Positions 51,225 to 59,450 of a stretch of 64,000 nt of DNA are shown here, one piece after another. The position numbers and the translations under genes were made by a program. The stretch's first letter is position 1, and each line of letters starts with the position of its first letter. Source of the DNA: UBA4742 sp037138595 (GTDB taxonomy: Bacteria; Actinomycetota; Acidimicrobiia; Acidimicrobiales; Acidimicrobilacustridaceae); the NCBI GenBank assembly GCA_037138595.1, contig JBAXIB010000010.1:36855-100854 (forward strand). The letters run 5' to 3'. The notes under the pieces were generated by a model. It ran no database searches. It saw only the letters and a list, made by a program, of their open reading frames with translations, and was not told where the DNA came from.

Positions 51225-52348
51225 TGACTCGCACGTTCGCGTGCATCGCTGGTGGTGGAACGGCCGGCCATCTGATCCCCGGACTTGCAGTTGCTGAAGC
51301 GCTCATTGAGGGCGGTCGAGAGCGAGATTCAATCTGCTTCATTGGGGGACGCCGTGGCCCCGAGACCACGATGGTGCCCGGTGCGGGATTCGAGCTTATT
51401 GGCCTCCCTGGCCGAGGAATTCCCCGAACGGTTTCAGTGGCGAGCATAAAAGCTGCGTGGGGGATCGTGCGGGGTGTCGTGAGCGGCGTTGGCATTATTC
51501 GGCGATTACGGCCTCAGGTTGTGGTCATCCTCGGTGGATACGCGGCGGTGCCAGCCGCCGTCGGAGCCATTATTTGGCGGATACCGATGGTGGTGATGGA
51601 ACAAAATGCTCGTGCGGGAGCAGCAAATACATTGGCCGGTCGGTTTGCTCGTGCGAGCGCGGTTGCATTCTCAACAACGGGGTTACCGCGTGCAGTCATG
51701 ACCGGTAATCCAGTTCGGCCAGAGATTCTTCAGATCGATCGACATCGCGATCGCGACGATGCTCGGCGCGAGCTTGGACTTCCCCTAGACCGAATCGTTA
51801 TTGCGGCGTTCGGGGGTTCGCTCGGATCGCGGCGCATCAACCAAGCGGTCGAAGGTTGGGTAGGTCGCTGGTCAACACGTAGCGACTTGGCTGTTCACCA
51901 TGTCATCGGGGCTCGTGACTGGGATGCAGCAGGCGAGTCGCCGTCGTCTGAAGTCAATGGAGGCGCCACCGGCATCGACTATCAGCGCGTGCGCTACGAA
52001 AACCGGATACCGCAGATGCTTGCCGCGGCTGACCTTGTAATCTCGCGCGCAGGTGGCTCAACGGTTGCCGAATTAGCGATCGTGGGTGTCGGATCCATTT
52101 TGGTGCCTTTGCCAATCGCTACGCGAGATCATCAAACGGCTAACGCGGAACCATTAGTGGCGCTTGGCGCGGCTGTCGCAGTTCCTGATGCGGAGTTCGA
52201 CTCCGATCGCCTGATCGCGGAGGTGTCCGCGCTGCTGGACGCGCCCGGCAAACTAACGGTTATGGCATCTGCTGCGCGTTCATTGGGCCAGCGCGATGCC
52301 GCGAATCGAGTTGCCGCACTCATTGAGGAACACGCCCGCCATGACTGA
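51224..52348 (+). CDS. murG: MurG (lipid II-forming GlcNAc transferase)
   Basis: 374-residue GT28 enzyme that adds GlcNAc to lipid I. N-terminal IAGGGTAGHLIPGLAVAEAL, the membrane-associated EQNARAGAANTLAGRFARAS, and the donor-site SRAGGSTVAELAIVGVGSIL with PLPIATRDHQTANAEPLV are typical. A small insertion rich in charged residues (residues ~235-255) is present. The stop overlaps murC by 8 bp. Confidence 0.95.
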   Translation: MTRTFACIAGGGTAGHLIPGLAVAEALIEGGRERDSICFIGGRRGPETTMVPGAGFELIGLPGRGIPRTVSVASIKAAWGIVRGVVSGVGIIRRLRPQVVVILGGYAAVPAAVGAIIWRIPMVVMEQNARAGAANTLAGRFARASAVAFSTTGLPRAVMTGNPVRPEILQIDRHRDRDDARRELGLPLDRIVIAAFGGSLGSRRINQAVEGWVGRWSTRSDLAVHHVIGARDWDAAGESPSSEVNGGATGIDYQRVRYENRIPQMLAAADLVISRAGGSTVAELAIVGVGSILVPLPIATRDHQTANAEPLVALGAAVAVPDAEFDSDRLIAEVSALLDAPGKLTVMASAARSLGQRDAANRVAALIEEHARHD

Positions 52349-53783
52349 TTCCGAACGATTTCCGAGAGCCGCCCCGGTTCGAGCTAGCGCTTCGCTCGAT
52401 CTCAGTCGACCGTGCCGGATTCATGTCATCGGAATCGGCGGAGCCGGAATGAGTGCCATAGCAACCGTGCTCGCCGGCATGGGCCATCAGGTATCAGGCA
52501 GTGACTTGAAAGAGTCGACTGGGCTTGAACGACTGCGTGCTTTGGGCATCGCAGTCACGGTCGGTCACGATGCAACCAACGTGCCGCCGCACGTTGATGC
52601 CGTCACGATTTCGACCGCGATTCCACCGAGCAATGTCGAGGTCGTTGCGGCTGGCGCACTCGGGGTTCGGGTCTATCGCAGGGCAGAGACATTGGCGGCA
52701 ATTGCCGCGACGCGCGATGCAATTGCCGTAGCGGGGACTCACGGAAAGACGACGACCTCGTCGATGCTGGCGTTGGTCTTGATCGAGGCGGGCTTTCGTC
52801 CGTCATTCATTATCGGCGCAGACGTAAACGAGATTGGCACGGGCGCGGTTTGGGACGAAGGCGCACACCTCGTTGTCGAAGCTGACGAAAGTGACGGAAC
52901 ATTTCTCGAGTTGCCGCGCCTGGGGGCGATCGTTACTAATGTCGAACCCGATCATCTCGAGTTTTATGGCGGGTTCGAAGCGCTGCAATCGGCTTTCGAA
53001 CAGTTTGTGCGTGAGACCCATGGGCCTACCGTGATTTGCGCTGACGATCCATTGGCGTTTCAGATCGGTAAATCTGTTGGCGCTGTGACCTATGGGACTG
53101 CAGACGGCGCTGACTATCAGATGACCAACTTGGTTGGTACTCGTAGCGGATCGCGGTTTCATGTGGTTCATCACGGGACTGATCTAGGCGAGATTCGCCT
53201 TCCGATCGCAGGTAATTACAACGCTCGCAATGCAACCGCGGCATTAGTGATGGGTCTCGAATTGGGTGCTTCGTTTGCTGACGGTCGCGCAGCACTTGCG
53301 CGATTCGCCGGCGTTGCCCGTCGATTCGAGCATCGTGGTGAAGCGGCGGGAGTGACATTCGTTGATGATTACGCGCACCTTCCCAGCGAAGTTTCGAGCG
53401 TGTTGGATGCAACGAGTCAGGGAGATTGGGGCAGAGTGGTGTGTGTATTCCAGCCGCATCGCTATAGCCGTACCGCGGCGTTGTGGGCAGATTTCGCCGA
53501 TGCATTCGGTCACGCTGATGTCTTGGTCGTCACTGATATCTATCCGTCGGGTGAGGCGCCCCGTCCCGGAGTGTCGGGGCAACTGATCGCAAATGCCGTC
53601 CTTGATGCACATCCGTGGCGGCGCCTTGCGTACTTGCCTCGACGGACTGACGTCGTGGGTTTTCTCGCCTCAGAACTTCGACCGGGTGATTTGTGTCTGA
53701 CATTGGGCGCTGGGGATCTCACCTCACTTCCTGACGTCGTCCAGCAGCGCATAGTCGACCGCACTGGTCAGGCCGCACATTGA
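52341..53783 (+). CDS. murC: UDP-N-acetylmuramate:L-alanine ligase (MurC)
   Basis: 480-residue Mur ligase, first in stem-peptide synthesis. UDP-binding HVIGIGGAGMSAIATVLAGM, ATP-binding VAGTHGKTTTSSMLALVLIE, NVEPDHLEFYGGFEAL, DDYAHLPSEVSSVLDA and VFQPHRYSRTAALWADFADA are all diagnostic. ATG 52341 overlaps murG by 8 bp; its stop overlaps the murB TTG. Confidence 0.95.
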   Translation: MTDSERFPRAAPVRASASLDLSRPCRIHVIGIGGAGMSAIATVLAGMGHQVSGSDLKESTGLERLRALGIAVTVGHDATNVPPHVDAVTISTAIPPSNVEVVAAGALGVRVYRRAETLAAIAATRDAIAVAGTHGKTTTSSMLALVLIEAGFRPSFIIGADVNEIGTGAVWDEGAHLVVEADESDGTFLELPRLGAIVTNVEPDHLEFYGGFEALQSAFEQFVRETHGPTVICADDPLAFQIGKSVGAVTYGTADGADYQMTNLVGTRSGSRFHVVHHGTDLGEIRLPIAGNYNARNATAALVMGLELGASFADGRAALARFAGVARRFEHRGEAAGVTFVDDYAHLPSEVSSVLDATSQGDWGRVVCVFQPHRYSRTAALWADFADAFGHADVLVVTDIYPSGEAPRPGVSGQLIANAVLDAHPWRRLAYLPRRTDVVGFLASELRPGDLCLTLGAGDLTSLPDVVQQRIVDRTGQAAH

Positions 53784-54745
53784 ACGAGTTTGAAGCGATC
53801 GAAACGGCAGCGCAACTTCTGGGCGATGTTGCGCGTCGAGATGTTGCCCTCGGCGACTTCACGACCTATCGCGTAGGCGGAACAGCAGCGCTGTTTGTCG
53901 AGGCAACCGACGACGATGCATTGGCAACGGTAAGCGCGGCAGTTCGGGCGACACGGATACCGGTACTCGTCATTGGCAAGGGATCGAACCTCCTTGTCGC
54001 CGATAGCGGCTTTGGCGGTATCGCCCTGGTTCTGGGCGAGCATTTCGCGTCCGTCGACCTTTCAGACACCACCGTCGTGGCTGGAGGTGCCGCGAAATTG
54101 CCAGTTGTCGCTCGTCGCGCAGCGGCGGCTGGATTGGCTGGATTCGAATGGGCGGTCGGAGTGCCAGGTTCGATCGGGGGAGCCGTGTCGATGAATGCCG
54201 GCGGCCACGGTTCCGACATGGCCGAATCCCTTCAGAGGGTCCGCGTGCTTGATGTCGCGAACGGGGACAATGCATGGGTGTCTGCTGTCGACCTCGACCT
54301 TTCTTATCGCCATTCAAACTTGACGAATTCTCAGGTCGTGCTTTGCGCCGAACTCAAACTGCAACGCGGCGATCAGGTCAAGTCTGAAGCGATGATTGCT
54401 GAGATTGTTCGCTGGCGCAGGGCCAATCAGCCGGGGGGATCAAATGCGGGTTCGGTTTTCACGAATCCTGTTGGCGACTCGGCTGGACGGTTACTAGACG
54501 CCGCAGGTTGCAAAGGATTTCGGGTCGGATCAGCTGAGGTGTCTTCGAAGCACGCCAATTTCATTCAGACCGATGAAGGTGGTCGAGCCGCTGATGTCAT
54601 CGAACTGATGCGCCAAGTTCAAGCGCGAGTCGAGTCCGATTCTGGCGTGCGGTTGCGATGTGAGACCCGTCTGGTCGGATTCGACGACGCACGTATCGAC
54701 TCATTGTCGGGGACAAACCCTAAATCTGTGATCGAGGGTTTATGA
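53780..54745 (+). CDS. murB: UDP-N-acetylenolpyruvoylglucosamine reductase (MurB)
   Basis: 321-residue FAD enzyme forming UDP-MurNAc. FTTYRVGGTAALFVEA, LVIGKGSNLLVADSGF (FAD), PGSIGGAVSMNAGGHGSDMA and the catalytic loop NAGSVFTNP with LDAAGCKGFRVGSAEVS are visible. Start is TTG 53780 (TTGA overlap with murC). Placing murB between murC and ftsQ is common in actinobacteria. ATGA overlap with ftsQ. Confidence 0.94.
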   Translation: MNEFEAIETAAQLLGDVARRDVALGDFTTYRVGGTAALFVEATDDDALATVSAAVRATRIPVLVIGKGSNLLVADSGFGGIALVLGEHFASVDLSDTTVVAGGAAKLPVVARRAAAAGLAGFEWAVGVPGSIGGAVSMNAGGHGSDMAESLQRVRVLDVANGDNAWVSAVDLDLSYRHSNLTNSQVVLCAELKLQRGDQVKSEAMIAEIVRWRRANQPGGSNAGSVFTNPVGDSAGRLLDAAGCKGFRVGSAEVSSKHANFIQTDEGGRAADVIELMRQVQARVESDSGVRLRCETRLVGFDDARIDSLSGTNPKSVIEGL

Positions 54746-55539
54746 GTACCGGAACGATCGAACGTCAGCGACCAGATGTGGTGGATCCCCGAATTCAAGC
54801 CCGGCGCGATCAGGTGCAAAACGCTCGGCATCGCCGGCGACTCGGGCGACTCGCGGTCGTGGTGGTGGCGATTGGCCTTGCTGGGGTGGTCTATGCCGCG
54901 CTCGAAAGCCCCTTGCTCGATGTGAACACATTGAGCTTCGACAGCAGCGAGCATGTCTCGGTGGAGCAAATGACCGAAACCGCAGGCATCGCCATTGGGG
55001 ATCAACTCATGGGTATCAATCCTGAATCAGTTCGAAATCGCCTACGCAGTTTGCCTTGGGTTGACGATGCGCACGTCACGGTGAACTGGCGATCGGGAAC
55101 CGTTCACCTACAAGTGACCGAGCGCGTGCCAACCGCAGCGATGAGCGATGGGGCAGGGGGTTTTGACCTCATTGACCAATCCGGCCGTGCGATTGCGCCG
55201 GCGGCAGCGGACGCGGGGCTGCCGATTGCTATCGAAGGACTTGCCCCAGTGGCTCCTGGTGCTGAAATCGGTCCGGGTGGCGACGCTCCGCTGGCGATTT
55301 TGGCTGCGCTCACCCCGAGCCTGAAGAGTCGAGTGCAGGCGATCGTGGTTGGTGCGGATGGTTCGATTGACTTGAAGGTTCGACCGCAAGGAGTGGTGAA
55401 CCTCTGTCAACCGGAACGGTTGCCCGAAAAACTCCGCAGCCTGACGACACTTTTCGCCCAAGTCGACGACACGGATCTAGCCACGATGAATGTCTGCGTT
55501 CCGAATAGTCCCATCGTGACCAGGCTCAAAAAACCATGA
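54742..55539 (+). CDS. ftsQ: Divisome protein FtsQ
   Basis: 265-residue bitopic protein: basic cytoplasmic N-terminus, one helix (~37-55, LAVVVVAIGLAGVVYAALES), a POTRA domain (~58-125; MTETAGIAIGDQLMGINPES, then LPWVDDAHVTVNWRSGTVHL and QVTERVP), and a beta domain to ~255. It recruits FtsL and DivIC/FtsB-type proteins. ATGA overlap with murB. The 304-bp stretch to the chosen ftsZ start follows. Confidence 0.9.
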   Translation: MSTGTIERQRPDVVDPRIQARRDQVQNARHRRRLGRLAVVVVAIGLAGVVYAALESPLLDVNTLSFDSSEHVSVEQMTETAGIAIGDQLMGINPESVRNRLRSLPWVDDAHVTVNWRSGTVHLQVTERVPTAAMSDGAGGFDLIDQSGRAIAPAAADAGLPIAIEGLAPVAPGAEIGPGGDAPLAILAALTPSLKSRVQAIVVGADGSIDLKVRPQGVVNLCQPERLPEKLRSLTTLFAQVDDTDLATMNVCVPNSPIVTRLKKP

Positions 55540-55640
55540 CCCCAGGTTTGGGATTGATCGATAGCGCAGGCGAGACGGTTGACCTCAGCCGGCTATTCCA
55601 CCTACGCTGTCGACCATCGCATGAGGCTGACATAACCCTC

Positions 55641-55646
55641 CATAAT
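55641..55646 (+). promoter_or_regulatory. Candidate -10 box CATAAT for an ftsZ promoter
   Basis: CATAAT would start a transcript near 55653, in the 133-bp gap between ftsQ and the first ftsZ-frame ATG at 55673. The -35 is not clear. An ftsZ promoter separate from the upstream operon is usual in actinobacteria. Confidence 0.4.
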
Positions 55647-55843
55647 AGGTCGAGACTTCTTCGGGGGCGGCAATGACCGAACGTGGTGGACGTCGGCTTC
55701 GGTCAATCCCGACGCCAGCAAATCAACCCGGCCTCTTCGAAGTTGACAATGTGTCTGAAACATCAAGCGCAGAACCGCCCGAAACGGTAACAAGTCCACC
55801 ACTAGCAACTCTTCCCGCTCCTAACACGGAGGTAGCGAACGTC

Positions 55844-56944
55844 ATGGCCGGAAACCCGCAAAATTATCTCGCGGTCATCAAAGTCGTTGGAATCGGCGGT
55901 GGTGGCGTCAATGCCGTCAATCGCATGATTGATGCTGGGTTGAAAGGCGTTGAATTCATAGCCGTCAACACCGATGCGCAAGCGTTGCTCATGAGCGACG
56001 CCGACGTGAAGCTTGACATCGGTCGCGAACTCACCCGCGGGCTTGGTGCTGGTTCCGACCCTGAAGTTGGCCGCCAAGCTGCCGAAGAACACCGTGAGGA
56101 AATCGAAGAGGCCCTCAAGGGTGCGGACATGGTGTTCATCACCGCCGGTAAAGGCGGTGGCACTGGTACCGGTGCCGCACCGGTGGTAGCAGAGGTCGCA
56201 AAGGGAATTGGCGCGCTGACCATTGGCGTCGTTACCCGGCCGTTTGGTTTCGAAGGGCGGCGCCGATCGGTGCAAGCCGAACAGGGAATCCAGAAGCTCA
56301 AAGAAAAAGTCGACACCCTCATTGTTATTCCCAACGATCGCTTGCTCACCGTGTCTAACGACAAGACATCGGTACTCAGCGCGTTCAAGATGGCTGATGA
56401 AGTTTTGCTCCAGGGTGTGCAGGGAATCACCGACTTGATTACGACGCCTGGTTTGATCAACACCGACTTCGCTGACGTGAAAATGATCATGAGTGATGCC
56501 GGTTCTGCGCTGATGGGCATCGGCTACGGGTCAGGCGAAGGACGTGCACTCATTGCCGCTCGTGCCGCGATTTCGAGTCCCTTGCTTGAGGCCTCAATAG
56601 AAGGTGCCCGGGGCATCTTGCTGACCATCGCTGGTGGTAGCGACCTCGGTTTGTTCGAGGTCAATGAGGCCGCTGAAGTCATCCATGGCGTTGCGCATGC
56701 TGACGCCAACATCATCTTCGGTACCGTTATTGACGACGAGATGGGCGATGAAGTTCGGGTCACGGTTATTGCCGCCGGATTCGATCGGTGGGATGACCCC
56801 AAGGGTGGCGGCGACCAGGCATCATCGGGTCGAACGGGCCGAGATGATCGTGCGCCTGTGACCGACGTGTTCGGCAGCGATGACGACGATCTTGACCTTG
56901 ACGACGAAGACGGCGATTTCGATGTGCCGTCGTTCTTGAAGTAG
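55844..56944 (+). CDS. ftsZ: Cell division GTPase FtsZ
   Basis: 366-residue tubulin-like GTPase forming the Z ring. VIKVVGIGGGGVNAVNRMID, the GTP-binding GKGGGTGTGAAPVVAEVA, NDRLLTVSNDKTSVLSAF and the T7 loop INTDFADVKMIMSDAGSALM are present. A ~50-residue acidic linker leads to the C-terminal peptide FDVPSFLK, which binds SepF and other partners. ATG 55844 has a strong SD (GGAGGT, 10 nt upstream) and the usual FtsZ N-terminus. The frame extends 57 codons upstream to ATG 55673, giving a possible longer form. The TAG stop is in frame with pgeF sequence. Confidence 0.96.
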   Translation: MAGNPQNYLAVIKVVGIGGGGVNAVNRMIDAGLKGVEFIAVNTDAQALLMSDADVKLDIGRELTRGLGAGSDPEVGRQAAEEHREEIEEALKGADMVFITAGKGGGTGTGAAPVVAEVAKGIGALTIGVVTRPFGFEGRRRSVQAEQGIQKLKEKVDTLIVIPNDRLLTVSNDKTSVLSAFKMADEVLLQGVQGITDLITTPGLINTDFADVKMIMSDAGSALMGIGYGSGEGRALIAARAAISSPLLEASIEGARGILLTIAGGSDLGLFEVNEAAEVIHGVAHADANIIFGTVIDDEMGDEVRVTVIAAGFDRWDDPKGGGDQASSGRTGRDDRAPVTDVFGSDDDDLDLDDEDGDFDVPSFLK

Positions 56945-57016
56945 AAGCTCGCAACGGTTCACATCGTTACCACGACGCGGGTTGATGGCGATTTTGCCAT
57001 CGACGGCAATCGTGCA

Positions 57017-57640
57017 TTGCTCGAAACGCGTCGTCGAAACGTCGTCGACTTGCCGTGGGCATGGCTGCGACAGGTTCACGGCGCTGAAGTTGTTTCAGCG
57101 AGTGCCGCCAATCTGTCGGACATTTCGGGTACTGACGGTGATGCGTTGGTATCGAACGATGCCGCTATCGCTCTTGCCGTTCAGACTGCAGATTGCGCAG
57201 CAATTACATTTTGGAGCGCGGAAGGTGTGATCGGAATTGCCCACGCAGGCTGGCGCGGCCTCGAGGCCGGCATCGTGGGCACAACAACCGCCGCGATGCG
57301 GGCGATGGGCGCGACAGTGATCGATGCTCAAGTGGGGCCCTACATACACGTGGAGTGTTATGAGTTCGGCGACGCAGACCTCGATCGACTTGCGTCACGG
57401 TTCGGGCCGCCGATCCGTGGGAAAACTGCCAATGGAGGTCCAGCACTCGACATGGCGCGATTGGTCGAAGCATCACTGGCCAATGCGGGCGTTCGACGGA
57501 TCGTCGATGACTATTCGTGCACTGCATGTGATGCGCCACGGTGGTACTCGCATCGGGCACGAGCCGAATCTGGTCGCATGGCAACGGTGATTTGGATGGG
57601 CGAGGTTGCGAATCGGTCCGTTAGGTCAGGTGACCAATGA
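57017..57640 (+). CDS. pgeF: PgeF/YlmD peptidoglycan-editing multicopper-oxidase-like protein
   Basis: Laccase-domain protein (DUF152, YfiH group). WLRQVHGAEVV, AVQTADCAAITFWS, GIAHAGWRGLEAGIVG and the late GRMATVIWMGE are conserved and carry the zinc-site Cys and His residues. E. coli PgeF removes misincorporated L-Ser from UDP-MurNAc-peptide. From TTG 57017 it has 207 residues. Homology to the family N-terminus (VTTTRVDGDFAIDGN) starts upstream, from about 56945, directly after the ftsZ TAG in the same frame; no ATG, GTG or TTG exists there. The start is therefore unresolved. ATGA overlap with yggS. Confidence 0.85.
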   Translation: MLETRRRNVVDLPWAWLRQVHGAEVVSASAANLSDISGTDGDALVSNDAAIALAVQTADCAAITFWSAEGVIGIAHAGWRGLEAGIVGTTTAAMRAMGATVIDAQVGPYIHVECYEFGDADLDRLASRFGPPIRGKTANGGPALDMARLVEASLANAGVRRIVDDYSCTACDAPRWYSHRARAESGRMATVIWMGEVANRSVRSGDQ

Positions 57641-58350
57641 ATGCCGAAGACGCAACCAATTTGGCGAAGATGGTCGCCGATCGCGCCGCGTTGGTGCGCG
57701 CACGAATTACGGCTGCAGGCGGATCTACCGACATGAAACTTCTTGCGGTAACCAAGGGCTTCGGACCAGATGCAGTTTCGGCTGCACTCGAAGCAGGACT
57801 CACCGATGTCGGCGAAAATTATGCGCAGGAACTCATCGAAAAAGCGGCGGTAATGAGCGCGACTCGCCATGACGACGGAGCCTCAGATGATGCAGATGGG
57901 TTGCCAGAGCCGCGCTGGCATTTCATCGGTCGACTCCAACGGAACAAAGTCAGACACCTTGCGCCGCTGGTGACACTTTGGCAAACGGTGGATCGACTTG
58001 AACTGATTGATGAACTAGCTCGACGAGCCCCAAACGCGTCGGTACTCATTCAGATAAATCTGTCGGAAGATCCCAACAAAGGTGGTTGCACCTTTACCCA
58101 AGCGGATGCGTTCATCGATCATGCCAGAACGGTGAACCTTGACGTCCAAGGCCTCATGGGGGTGGGACCGGCAGGGCCTCCAGAAGCGGCTCGGCCTGGT
58201 TTTCGCGCCTTAGTGGCGATAGCGGATCGCTATAACCTTCCGGTGCGATCGATCGGAATGAGCGCCGATCTCGAAGTGGCCGTTCAAGAAGGATCAACCA
58301 TGGTCCGGGTTGGTCAAGGCCTATTCGGCCAACGCCCAGTGCGCACCTAA
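57637..58350 (+). CDS. YggS/PROSC-family PLP-binding protein
   Basis: 237-residue PLP homeostasis protein (YBL036C/YlmE). The PLP-binding Lys is in KLLAVTKGF; GENYAQELIEKA, WHFIGRLQRNKVRHLAPLV, LIQINLSEDPNKGG and SIGMSADLEVAVQEGSTMVR are conserved. It lacks known enzyme activity and maintains PLP balance. ATGA overlap with pgeF. Its place between pgeF and sepF is the usual actinobacterial and Gram-positive order (ylmD-ylmE-ylmF). Confidence 0.93.
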   Translation: MNAEDATNLAKMVADRAALVRARITAAGGSTDMKLLAVTKGFGPDAVSAALEAGLTDVGENYAQELIEKAAVMSATRHDDGASDDADGLPEPRWHFIGRLQRNKVRHLAPLVTLWQTVDRLELIDELARRAPNASVLIQINLSEDPNKGGCTFTQADAFIDHARTVNLDVQGLMGVGPAGPPEAARPGFRALVAIADRYNLPVRSIGMSADLEVAVQEGSTMVRVGQGLFGQRPVRT

Positions 58351-58456
58351 AACCGCCTTTCGACGACGGGCACCGTCAGAGTCACTACAGTTGGGCGCTA
58401 CCTTGTGGAGGGGTACCGGCGCCCACCCTGGACGGCCGACGGTTGAGGAGGTTCCG

Positions 58457-59047
58457 ATGGATTCGATGTGGCGACGGACGATGTTGTATCTGGGCTTAGG
58501 TCCAGACGACGAATATGAAGAGTATGACCAAGATGTCGATGGTGGATCGTCGGTTGGGCGCTCAGCGATGCCCGTTCGTGAGACCGTGCCCACCGCAAGC
58601 ACGTCCCGAACCTCGGCGCCTCCGACTCGTAGTCGGTCTATGTCATCGAATCCTCCTCCACCAGTGCTGACTCGCGAGCCTTATGAGACTTCCGCGGTTC
58701 GACCGCTGCCGACGAAAACCAGCGATGAGCCAGTTGCGAAGCCGCGTGGCGTGGTGCGACCAGTTCCGCCCACCGCGAAACCATTTTTGATCGCTCCCCG
58801 CACGTTCAATCAGTCCCAAGAAATCGCCGACAAGTTCAAAGCGGCACAACCAGTCATCGTCAACCTTCAAGGCGCCGACCGTGAACTCGCTCGTCGTTTG
58901 CTCGATTTCTTAGCCGGTCTGTGTTACGGGTTGGGTGGGCAGATGGAAAAGGTTGCTCAGCAGGTTTATATGTTGACGCCGAATAACGTTGAAGTATCGG
59001 CGGAAGAGCGGGGACGCCTCAAGGAACGCGGTTTTCGCGAGGCGTGA
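58457..59047 (+). CDS. sepF: Cell division protein SepF
   Basis: 196-residue FtsZ membrane anchor. The N-terminal amphipathic start (MDSMWRRTMLYLGLG) should bind membrane; an acidic and Pro/Ser-rich linker covers ~20-105. The C-terminal domain (~110-185) includes FNQSQEIADKFKAAQPVIVN, ELARRLLDFLAGLCYGLGG and MLTPNNVEVSAEER. ATG 58457 has a perfect SD GAGGAGG 5 nt upstream. Binds the FtsZ C-terminal peptide; actinobacteria lack FtsA, so SepF is likely essential. Confidence 0.94.
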   Translation: MDSMWRRTMLYLGLGPDDEYEEYDQDVDGGSSVGRSAMPVRETVPTASTSRTSAPPTRSRSMSSNPPPPVLTREPYETSAVRPLPTKTSDEPVAKPRGVVRPVPPTAKPFLIAPRTFNQSQEIADKFKAAQPVIVNLQGADRELARRLLDFLAGLCYGLGGQMEKVAQQVYMLTPNNVEVSAEERGRLKERGFREA

Positions 59048-59111
59048 TTGATGACGGATTCGAAGCTCGATTGCTTTGATCTCAAGACATTTTGACCGAC
59101 AGTCCGACTAG

Positions 59112-59117
59112 TAATTA
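59112..59117 (+). promoter_or_regulatory. -10 box TAATTA before yggT
   Basis: TAATTA ends 7 nt before GTG 59125, favouring that start over GTG 59119. Confidence 0.35.
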
Positions 59118-59124
59118 GGTGCCT

Positions 59125-59376
59125 GTGTCCATAATCACCACGCTGCTTCAGGTGTATCTATTCATCCTGTTAGGTCGGATTGTCCTGAGCTGGTTTCCAC
59201 CTCCAGCGAGTGGAATCATGGTGTCGGTTCAGCGATTCCTCTACGCCGCAACCGAACCAATTCTTGCTCCGCTGCGATCGGCGCTACCCCCGATGAGGGC
59301 TGGCTCAATGGCGCTTGACCTTTCCCCGACCATTTTGATTCTGGGAATTTTCATTTTGCTTCGACTTCTGGGCTAG
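59125..59376 (+). CDS. YggT-family membrane protein
   Basis: 83-residue protein with two helices (TLLQVYLFILLGRIVLSWF and LSPTILILGIFILLRLLG). The motif RIVLSWFPPP and RFLYAATEPILAPLRSALPP between them define YggT/YlmG. Members lie next to sepF and divIVA and are linked to envelope or division functions. GTG 59119 would add two residues (MPV before SII). Confidence 0.88.
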   Translation: MSIITTLLQVYLFILLGRIVLSWFPPPASGIMVSVQRFLYAATEPILAPLRSALPPMRAGSMALDLSPTILILGIFILLRLLG

Positions 59377-59437
59377 TCCGCCAAATCGATCATCGGGAAC
59401 CCCGGATGCCATCGCCCCCGTGACTCGCAGTGGTGGC

Positions 59438-59443
59438 TAGCAT
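59438..59443 (+). promoter_or_regulatory. -10 box TAGCAT before divIVA
   Basis: TAGCAT ends 7 nt before ATG 59451; leaderless arrangement. Argues against the GTG at 59430 as start. Confidence 0.5.
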
Positions 59444-59450
59444 CCGACCT

